In this document: in pieces, positions 1 through 4,687 of the stretch
Layout of the letters: each line of letters begins with the position of its first letter
How positions within the stretch are numbered: the stretch's first letter is position 1
Assembly (NCBI GenBank): GCA_028705545.1
Contig: JAQWDG010000101.1
Span: 1 to 6,694 of the forward strand
DNA: 6,694 bases
Origin: Methanoregula sp.
Lineage (GTDB): Archaea; Halobacteriota; Methanomicrobia; Methanomicrobiales; Methanospirillaceae
Direction: 5' to 3'
Position numbers and translations under genes: made by a program
Notes under the pieces: generated by a model
Databases searched by the model: none
Told to the model about the DNA's origin: nothing
What the model saw: the letters and a program-made list of their open reading frames with translations, nothing else

Positions 1-1
1 G

Positions 2-649
2 GTGCTTGCGGTCGGCCTCTGTGTCGTCGTCGCCGCAATGATGGTGATCTCCGCTATGGGATCGAGCTGGATCTCGTCGCTTGCGGTTGTGAAACCGGGC
101 GATGTCGCTGTTGTGGATTACACCCTTAACGATGCATATGGCAACCCCCTTGTTACCACCGATGCCCAGGTGTATAAACAGGCGCTTGGTTCCGGTTCGA
201 ATATCTTATACTCAAAGCAGCTTACCGTAACCGCGAACCAGTCTGCGGCATCGTCGGTATACCCGGTCCAGGTCTACAGCGAAGGAACCGGCTGGTCCAC
301 CCGGTTTGCCCTGTTTGCGAACGAATACGATGCGATCAGTAACGGGATTGTCGGGATGAGGGTAAACAGCCAGAAAACGATTCCCTTAACGGAAAGCAAA
401 CCCATGACGCAGGTCTGGACGGCAGAGCAGCTCGAAGCTCACAGTGTCAATTTCTCTACGATGAAGGTTGGCAGTGTCCTTGCCCTCGGGGTTTCATCGA
501 ATCCTGATGCCGCATACAGCAATTCCACGAGCGATTATTACATGCGCCTTGGCGAGGTAACCAACAAGACCGCCGATGATATCACGATTGATTTCTCGTA
601 TCCTTCGGTCGATGTAACGGTGACCTCCCTCAATAAGGCATCGTCCTGA
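2..649 (+). CDS. FKBP-like membrane-anchored or secreted protein, probably 5'-partial
   Basis: Seen: residues 1-19 are a hydrophobic stretch without preceding charged residues, followed by an extracytoplasmic-looking body. Residues 31-50 (VKPGDVAVVDYTLNDAYGNP) resemble the first strand of FKBP-type prolyl isomerases, and residues 105-132 (ending GIVGMRVNSQKTIPLTES) match the 'GMKVGEKKT' helix-strand region. Residues 188-205 (..ITIDFSYPSVDV) sit where long archaeal FKBPs have 'VDFNHPLAGK'. That loop is clearly altered here, so isomerase activity is doubtful. There are four N-X-S/T sequons (N79, N150, N174, N188), compatible with an N-glycosylated protein on the cell surface. Only one base precedes the GTG at base 2, and the membrane segment starts at once, so the true start is probably outside the window. 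Inference: a surface-anchored chaperone-like or binding protein. Family assignment is moderately sure; activity is unknown. Confidence 0.7.
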   Translation: MLAVGLCVVVAAMMVISAMGSSWISSLAVVKPGDVAVVDYTLNDAYGNPLVTTDAQVYKQALGSGSNILYSKQLTVTANQSAASSVYPVQVYSEGTGWSTRFALFANEYDAISNGIVGMRVNSQKTIPLTESKPMTQVWTAEQLEAHSVNFSTMKVGSVLALGVSSNPDAAYSNSTSDYYMRLGEVTNKTADDITIDFSYPSVDVTVTSLNKASS

Positions 650-681
650 TCCCGTATCGGGATAGATCCCGTCTTTTTTTT
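649..681 (+). terminator. Terminator of the FKBP-like gene
   Basis: Three alternating copies of one 6-mer follow the stop codon: ATCCCG (649-654), CGGGAT (658-663) and ATCCCG (666-671), then TC and eight T (674-681). The middle copy can pair with either neighbour, and the second pairing lies directly before the T run. Archaeal termination depends mainly on the U-rich tract; the hairpin may protect the 3' end. Confidence 0.75.
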
Positions 682-803
682 GATGCGATGTCCGGGTACT
701 GACAGGTTTCCCTTGTCTGGCGGGTAATCGGCCGGGCCCTGTCCGGTCCGGGGTCCGGGTAGATCGGTGTACCGTACAACAACCCGCACCCCGACGTACG
801 GAC

Positions 804-932
804 CGCTATTTCTTCATCCGACCCCATGCATGACATTTTCCTGCATTTTTCCACTTTTTATCATCGTTAAAATGCAACAATTTTGCAGCATATTTTGTCC
901 TGTCATGCAGGGGGTCGGACGAAAAATTAGTG
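804..932. repeat. Long imperfect inverted repeat, possible structured RNA or MITE-like remnant
   Basis: The core arms 817-835 (TCCGACCCCATGCATGACA) and 901-919 are complementary at 18 of 19 positions. Pairing continues outward with scattered mismatches to 804 and 932, giving arms of about 29 bases. The 65-base centre is AT-rich and contains an inner stem TGCATTTT (842-849) with AAAATGCA (869-876). GTACGG occurs just outside the left arm (796-801) and overlapping the right end (932-937), which could be a target-site duplication or chance. There is no coding content. It could be a folded noncoding RNA, a small non-autonomous element remnant, or a protein-binding site. Confidence 0.6.
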
Positions 933-1033
933 TACGGGCAGGGGCATAGGGGACCCTCCCATCCAGTGACCCGTTACCATCCCATTATGCGGTTTTACCG
1001 GGTTAAACCGAGACTGGAGCAACCCAGTTTTTG

Positions 1034-1071
1034 CATCCCGCCCGTGCATAAAAAACGAACCGGGTGGGATG
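1034..1071. other. GC-rich hairpin in the gene-free interval
   Basis: Bases 1034-1044 (CATCCCGCCCG) pair with 1061-1071 (CGGGTGGGATG) over 11 positions including one G-U pair, leaving a 16-base A-rich loop. No T run follows on either strand, so it is not a typical terminator. The sequence immediately after it (AGGGGGTCGG, 1072-1081) repeats ten bases of the right arm of the upstream inverted repeat (909-918). Role unknown; possibly part of a structured transcript. Confidence 0.45.
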
Positions 1072-1135
1072 AGGGGGTCGGGCAGGAAAACAGTCCCGGC
1101 CCGGTCTCATGGAGAACCTGGAACAACCGCTTTTT

Positions 1136-1171
1136 AAAAAATATGCGAAAAAAGATCCCGTTTCCCGGGAT
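1136..1171 (-). terminator. Minus-strand terminator of the zinc-ribbon gene
   Basis: Read on the minus strand, the hairpin ATCCCG/CGGGAT (1171-1166 with 1160-1155, five-base loop) is followed by six T (1153-1148) and a second run of six T (1141-1136). It lies about 60 bases past the stop codon of the minus-strand gene at 1234. The stem uses the same 6-mer pair as the terminator at 649-671 on the opposite strand. Confidence 0.65.
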
Positions 1172-1233
1172 GTCCGGGTATGGGCGGGAGAAAAAGTGCC
1201 GTACCAAAAAACAGGTATGCCGAGACGTGTCCC

Positions 1234-1809
1234 TTACGATTTAACCCCGTAGATCCGCTTAACCCGGTGCGCCACGGTCTTCCAGGTATCTTTCCTCATC
1301 AGGGGCCCGTCGCGCAGCTTGATGTGGGAGATGACAAACCTCTTATTATCGACAACATATCTCCCGCCCACGACAAACTCCTCCTCCCCGTCGCACTCCT
1401 TGTAGAGCGGGATGGTCTTTCTCCCGTCGTGGATCGAGATCTTCACGACCACCCGGTCGATGGTCCGGGTCCAGAGCGTTGTGATATCCTTCACCTTTGC
1501 CCGCTGCGGGCGTTTTTCCCCGCATTCGATGGCGGTGACTTCGACCCCGTAGGCATCGTCGCCGTACTCGGCCACAAGGTGATCGTCAACCGAGCATTCG
1601 TCATCGGGATCGAACTCGATAGTGCCGTTGACCGAGGATCCCTCCCGGGAGATGATGGTCTTTATGACAAGCGGTTTTTGTTCTTTCTCTTTTGGGATAT
1701 GGTGGTGGTGCCCGCATACGGTGCAGCGGACGAGGCGGTCGCGGGACTCACTAAGAACCTCGTGCTCGGTCTCCTCGTTGCACACAGGGCACAAAACGGT
1801 GATAAACAT
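1234..1809 (-). CDS. HVO_0476-type zinc-ribbon protein, function unknown
   Basis: This 191-residue protein begins with a zinc-ribbon-like motif: C7-P-V-C10 and C29-T-V-C32-G, followed by a histidine run (34-37). The body (about residues 47-165) is rich in beta-type sequence, with acidic stretches such as DPDDECSVDDH. The end is basic (..WKTVAHRVKRIYGVKS), a pattern seen in the archaeal HVO_0476 zinc-finger family. The family is conserved in Euryarchaeota, but I know of no established reaction; nucleic-acid or protein binding is a reasonable guess. ATG at 1809 was chosen because it puts the first CxxC at residue 7, and the frame upstream of it is antisense to the divergent gene. No Shine-Dalgarno site is visible; an AT-rich box about 29 bases upstream suggests a leaderless transcript. 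A minus-strand terminator lies downstream. Confidence 0.8.
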   Translation of the reverse strand: MFITVLCPVCNEETEHEVLSESRDRLVRCTVCGHHHHIPKEKEQKPLVIKTIISREGSSVNGTIEFDPDDECSVDDHLVAEYGDDAYGVEVTAIECGEKRPQRAKVKDITTLWTRTIDRVVVKISIHDGRKTIPLYKECDGEEEFVVGGRYVVDNKRFVISHIKLRDGPLMRKDTWKTVAHRVKRIYGVKS

Positions 1810-1842
1810 TAAAATATGAATGGCATCCCCACATGATAAAAC
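1810..1842. promoter_or_regulatory. Compact divergent promoter, probably leaderless both ways
   Basis: Only 33 bases separate two divergent ATG codons. On the plus strand, TTAAAATATG (1809-1818) is centred about 30 bases before the start at 1843. On the minus strand, TTTATCA (1841-1835) is centred about 29 bases before the start at 1809. With the usual archaeal spacing of about 26 bases from TATA centre to transcription start, both RNAs would begin at or within a few bases of their start codon. Each box lies next to the other gene's start. Confidence 0.55.
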
Positions 1843-2271
1843 ATGGAGGCGCAGGAGACAATCGTATGCCGGGGCCACCCGCTCGTCCTCGGTACCCATC
1901 CGACCACATTCGAGGTTACCTGCGAGGAGCACCTGACCGAGAACGGCAACTGCATCATCGGTGTCGGTGCCGACAAAGGCTGCGCCGGGCTCTCCCCGGA
2001 ATTCAGGGAGTGCCTCGCCCACGACGATGCGGTGCTCGTGACCCGGCTTTTGGCCGGCGGAATCGAAGTCGTGATCCGGTCAAAGGGAGCAGACGGTCTT
2101 TTGCTCAACCACCCGACCGACATGGTCTGGCGGCGGAGCACGTTTACCTGCGGGCGGACGATCGGGATTTGCTCCGACAAGGTCGCCGCGACCCTGCCGA
2201 GGGCGCTGATCGACGCGCTCAAAACAGGTGCCGAAATGAGGGTCAGCCTGACGGTCACGCGTCCCGGCTGA
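1843..2271 (+). CDS. DUF371 family protein, function unknown
   Basis: A 142-residue soluble protein that matches the archaeal DUF371 family along its whole length. Recognisable conserved blocks are G11-H12 with T19..T21-T22..E24-T26, then L31-T32..C37-I-I-G-V-G-A-D-K45, then H90-P-T-D-M-V..R98-S99..C103..R105-T106, and D112-K113 followed by the helix ending near residue 128. No membrane segment or signal peptide is visible. The biochemical role of the family is not established to my knowledge; the conserved His, Asp, Lys and Cys positions suggest a ligand- or metal-binding site, which is inference. ATG at 1843 has no Shine-Dalgarno site and a TATA-like box about 30 bases upstream. Its last 17 bases overlap the convergent xseB gene. 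Family assignment is strong. Confidence 0.85.
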   Translation: MEAQETIVCRGHPLVLGTHPTTFEVTCEEHLTENGNCIIGVGADKGCAGLSPEFRECLAHDDAVLVTRLLAGGIEVVIRSKGADGLLLNHPTDMVWRRSTFTCGRTIGICSDKVAATLPRALIDALKTGAEMRVSLTVTRPG

Positions 2272-2440
2272 GGGTCGTGATCTTCTCTTCTGCCTGCGCG
2301 AGCAGGGTCTCGCACTGTTTTACCAGCGCCGCACCCTGCTCGTAGAGCTTCATGCTCTCATCGAGGCTGGTCGATCCGTCTTCGATCTTTACTATGATCT
2401 GCCGCAGCTGTTCGATCTTTTCTTCATAGGTTTCCGTCAT
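2255..2440 (-). CDS. xseB: Exodeoxyribonuclease VII small subunit
   Basis: A 61-residue, almost wholly helical protein with the standard XseB pattern: YEEKIEQLRQIIVKIEDGS (5-23), then the 'L-DESMKLYEQG' segment (26-37) and a second helix LVKQCETLLAQAEEKI. Several copies bind the helical region of XseA to form the exonuclease VII complex, which degrades single-stranded DNA into short oligonucleotides. The length is normal for the family (roughly 60-80). ATG at 2440 was preferred over an in-frame ATG three codons earlier (2449), because GGAG (2454-2451 on the minus strand) sits ten bases upstream of 2440 but only one base from 2449. It overlaps the 3' end of xseA by 17 bases, so translational coupling is likely, and it overlaps the end of the convergent DUF371 gene by another 17. 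Confidence 0.92.
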   Translation of the reverse strand: MTETYEEKIEQLRQIIVKIEDGSTSLDESMKLYEQGAALVKQCETLLAQAEEKITTLSRDA

Positions 2441-3698
2441 GGTCCACATGCTCCACGATAACCCGGCTCCTGCCGTCAATAAACCGCAGGGAGAGCCGGT
2501 CTTTGGTTTTGAGGGCATCCACGGATGTGACAAGGACGCCGTCTTTTTCTGCAACGCAGTAGCCCCGGGCAAGGAGCGCTTTGGGGCTCCTCCCTTCAAG
2601 AGCAGTCTGTAAGCCCGCAAGCACCAGCCGATCCCGCTCGCACCGGGTGGCAAACGCCCGCTCCAGCCGGTCCGCGAGATCGGCCGTGGCCTGCCGTTTC
2701 TCTTCGATCTTTTTTGCGAATCTCTGCGGGCGGAGCCGGTCTTTGAGGCCATCGAGGTCGTCCTGCGCCCGCGAGACTTTTGCGAGCAGGGCATTTCCCA
2801 GCTGGCAGCGCAGGTCGCGGAGCGCGAGCCGAAGGTCTTTTCTGTCCGGCACCACGAGTTCGGCTGCCGCGGACGGGGTGGGCGCCCGGATATCTGCCGC
2901 AAGGTCGGCAAGCGTCACGTCAACCTCGTGACCCACCGCCGAGACCACCGGCACCGGGCAGGCCGCAATCGCTCGCACGACCTCCGGGTGGTTGAAGGGG
3001 AAGAGGTCCTCGAAACTTCCCCCGCCCCGGGCAACGATCACCACGTCCACGTGCCCCGCGACCCTTTCTATCGCCCGGGCAATCTCGGTATGGGCAGTCT
3101 CTCCCTGCACGGCGGTCGGTGAGATAACGATCTCCACCGGGTATCTCCGCGCAATCACGGTCCGGATATCGTGGATCACCGCTCCCGTCTCGGAGGTGAC
3201 AACCCCCACCCGGGCAGGAAATGCCGGGAGCTCCCGTTTCCTCTCCGTGGCAAAACAACCCTCGGCCGCGAGCTCCTTTTTCCACTTCTCCACAAGCAGG
3301 TATTTCTCCCCGAGACCGCCCCGGGCAATCGACTGCACCTGTAACTGGTAGGAGCCGTGCGGGGCATAGACCCGGACCGAACCGGTGACCGTCACCTCCA
3401 TCCCGTCCTCCGGTTCGAAGGCGAGCCGGTCCGCGTCCGACCGCCACATCACGCACTTGATCACCGCCGCCGTACTCCCCCCGCCTTTCTCCGAGAGGGA
3501 GAAGTAGCGGTGGCCCCGGGCGTGGTGCTTGTAGTTCGTGATCTCGCCGAGCACTTTTATGTCCTGGAGCCGGGAATCGTCGAGGAGATTTTCGATGACG
3601 GCAGAGACCTCGGCTACCGTGAGCGGGGCGTCGGAAACGGCCGGGGCTTCGGGCGTCTCCGGCTCTTTTTCGGGCTCGTCGCGGTAGAACCAGTCCAT
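2424..3698 (-). CDS. xseA: Exodeoxyribonuclease VII large subunit
   Basis: This 424-residue protein is the catalytic subunit of exonuclease VII. Domains in order: an acidic, proline-rich N-terminal tail (1-24); an OB-fold for single-stranded DNA (about 25-125, with GEITNYKHHARGHRYFSLSEK at 51-71); the catalytic domain (126-285) with GGLGEKYLL (127-135), VVTSETGAVIHDI (166-178), ARGGGSFEDLFPFN (223-236) and GHEVD (256-260) running into ADIRAPTPSAAAE (268-280); a long helical, coiled-coil region (286-370) that binds XseB; and the conserved tail SPKALLARGY (371-380). H257 and D260 correspond to the catalytic His and Asp of bacterial XseA, and D177 to another key acid. ATG 3698 was chosen over an in-frame TTG at 3731, because TTGATAAA (3731-3724) then sits about 29 bases upstream, as for the other leaderless genes here. 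ExoVII is mainly bacterial, so ancient transfer into this archaeal lineage is likely. Confidence 0.95.
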   Translation of the reverse strand: MDWFYRDEPEKEPETPEAPAVSDAPLTVAEVSAVIENLLDDSRLQDIKVLGEITNYKHHARGHRYFSLSEKGGGSTAAVIKCVMWRSDADRLAFEPEDGMEVTVTGSVRVYAPHGSYQLQVQSIARGGLGEKYLLVEKWKKELAAEGCFATERKRELPAFPARVGVVTSETGAVIHDIRTVIARRYPVEIVISPTAVQGETAHTEIARAIERVAGHVDVVIVARGGGSFEDLFPFNHPEVVRAIAACPVPVVSAVGHEVDVTLADLAADIRAPTPSAAAELVVPDRKDLRLALRDLRCQLGNALLAKVSRAQDDLDGLKDRLRPQRFAKKIEEKRQATADLADRLERAFATRCERDRLVLAGLQTALEGRSPKALLARGYCVAEKDGVLVTSVDALKTKDRLSLRFIDGRSRVIVEHVDHDGNL

Positions 3699-3742
3699 GA
3701 AGGAAATATTATGCTGCACGCCGTTTATCAATTAGTAGTATC
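3699..3742. promoter_or_regulatory. Divergent promoter between xseA and the TIM-barrel gene
   Basis: This 44-base spacer holds a minus-strand TATA-like TTGATAAA (3731-3724), about 29 bases before the xseA ATG at 3698. It also holds a plus-strand AAATATTA (3704-3711), about 35 bases before the ATG at 3743, giving at most a short leader. Neither gene has a visible Shine-Dalgarno site. The two promoters are interleaved, so they may compete for the transcription machinery. Confidence 0.5.
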
Positions 3743-4567
3743 ATGACGGCGTATGGCGTTTCGAGCATGTTCTTCCACGAGTATACCTCGGAAGAGATAT
3801 TCTCGTTTGCCGCAAAATCAGGCCTCGACGGGGTCGAGTACTGGCTGGAGACCCCGCACTTCTGGCTCCGCGACCTGCCTGCCGCGGAAGTGATCGCCGC
3901 AAAAGAGGCGCATCCCGGGATCCATACGCTCACCGTCCATACTCCCGTCCTCGACCTGAACCCCTGCTCGATCAATCCCGACGTTGCGGATGTCTCGGTT
4001 GCGTGGGCGGTCCGGTCCCTTGAGATGGCGCAGGCGCTCGGGGCAACGGTGCTTACCGTCCACCCGGGGAGGAGGACGGCCAAACGCCCGCCGGGCGAGG
4101 CGGATTTTGCACGGTTCGACCACTACATCGGGACGCTCCGCGAGGCGGCGCTCAGGGATTCGGTCACGGTCGCGATCGAGAACATGGAGCCCGCGGTCAA
4201 CACCCTGATCTGTACGCCGGAGCGGATGCGCGAGGTGCTCGACCGCGAACCCTGGCTGAAGTTCACGCTCGACACCTCCCATGCCCTTGCAGCCACGGAA
4301 GAGACCGTGATGGAGTATATCGATCTCTGCGGCGACCGGCTTGCAAACGTCCACATCAGCCGGGCGGAGAACGGCCGGCTCCACTACCCTCTCGACAACA
4401 GCCCGGTCATCGGCAGGATCCTTGAAACGCTCCGCGACCACCGGTATTCGGGAGGGCTGATGCTTGAGATCGACGACCTCAACTTCGGCCACCCGGTATC
4501 CGCTTCCGAAAAGATCGCCGTGCTGTCCCGGGACAACGCATTCATGCGGGCATGCATGGCACCCTGA
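3743..4567 (+). CDS. Sugar-phosphate isomerase/epimerase-like TIM-barrel protein (AP endonuclease family 2 fold)
   Basis: A 274-residue cytoplasmic protein of the Xylose isomerase-like TIM-barrel superfamily (PF01261 type). Strand-end motifs follow the barrel order: GLDGVEYW (27-34), HTLTVHTPVL (61-70), ATVLTVHPG (101-109), VTVAIENM (141-148), FTLDTSHA (174-181), NVHISR (202-207) and GLMLEIDD (238-245). E146, D177, H204 and E242 match the metal-binding tetrad of epimerases in this fold, and H66, H107 and H180 match further zinc ligands of endonuclease IV. The DxH motif of the endonuclease IV third zinc site is not intact (RLH at 212-214), which argues for an isomerase or hydrolase rather than a true AP endonuclease. 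The substrate cannot be read from the sequence. It is divergent from xseA, so a link to DNA repair is conceivable but unsupported. Confidence 0.8.
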   Translation: MTAYGVSSMFFHEYTSEEIFSFAAKSGLDGVEYWLETPHFWLRDLPAAEVIAAKEAHPGIHTLTVHTPVLDLNPCSINPDVADVSVAWAVRSLEMAQALGATVLTVHPGRRTAKRPPGEADFARFDHYIGTLREAALRDSVTVAIENMEPAVNTLICTPERMREVLDREPWLKFTLDTSHALAATEETVMEYIDLCGDRLANVHISRAENGRLHYPLDNSPVIGRILETLRDHRYSGGLMLEIDDLNFGHPVSASEKIAVLSRDNAFMRACMAP

Positions 4568-4593
4568 TCGGCCACCTGCTGCAGTCCGTTGGT

Positions 4594-4602
4594 TTTATTA
4601 AA
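4594..4602 (+). promoter_or_regulatory. TATA-like box of the CNNM-type gene/purN operon
   Basis: TTTATTAAA in an otherwise GC-rich 112-base spacer. Transcription would start near 4624, giving a leader of about 56 bases before the ATG at 4680. That is longer than for the other genes in this window and includes the 16-codon frame at 4637. Confidence 0.45.
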
Positions 4603-4636
4603 TCACGTCCCCCATACTTTGGATGTAAGACAGACT

Positions 4637-4687
4637 ATGAATCAAGGTACTGGCGTGTTTTTGCACGGCGTGAAAAAGGATGATTGA
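4637..4687 (+). CDS. Possible upstream leader ORF of 16 residues
   Basis: An ATG-started frame encoding MNQGTGVFLHGVKKDD lies in the leader predicted from the TATA-like box and ends in TGA at 4685-4687. Its last eight bases overlap the start of the CNNM-type gene in another frame. The main ATG has no well-spaced Shine-Dalgarno site, so termination followed by re-initiation could supply ribosomes. No homologue is recognised, and a frame this short can arise by chance. Confidence 0.25.
   Translation: MNQGTGVFLHGVKKDD

Larger units (their letters stand above)
682..1147. other. Gene-free interval between two convergent genes
   Basis: No reading frame here looks like a protein. Those present have low-complexity, arginine-, proline- or phenylalanine-rich translations, no recognised motif and no suitable start context. 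I saw no tRNA-type T-loop motif and no convincing C/D-box pair. The interval holds clustered GTCCGG units (741-758), the 6-mer CCGTAC with its complement GTACGG (772-777 and 796-801), the long inverted repeat at 804-932, a short possible stem CGGTTT/AAACCG (990-995 with 1005-1010) and the hairpin at 1034-1071. Bases 836-900 are markedly more AT-rich than the surroundings. Confidence 0.6.

Noticed and set aside
674..720. Possible C/D-box RNA (TGATGC at 681-686, CTGA near 700)
   Set aside because: The C box deviates from RUGAUGA, the spacing is too short and no internal D'/C' pair is visible.
767..949. Plus-strand reading frame of 60 codons in the gene-free interval
   Set aside because: It runs through the inverted repeat, its translation is Cys/Phe/Pro-rich without any family pattern, and no promoter or ribosome site fits.
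930..1244. Plus-strand frame of 104 codons ending inside the minus-strand gene
   Set aside because: Arg/Pro/Gly-rich translation typical of GC-rich noncoding DNA; it crosses two hairpins and overlaps a supported gene.
1180..1812. Plus-strand frame of 210 codons
   Set aside because: It is the antisense shadow of the zinc-ribbon gene; the minus-strand protein has the CxxC pairs and a matching promoter and terminator.
3698..3731. TTG start for xseA at 3731
   Set aside because: It would add 11 residues with no family match and place the start inside the TATA-like box; ATG 3698 has the better context.
3818..4492. Minus-strand frame of 224 codons opposite the TIM-barrel gene
   Set aside because: Antisense shadow with Arg/Val/Asp-rich translation and no recognisable family.
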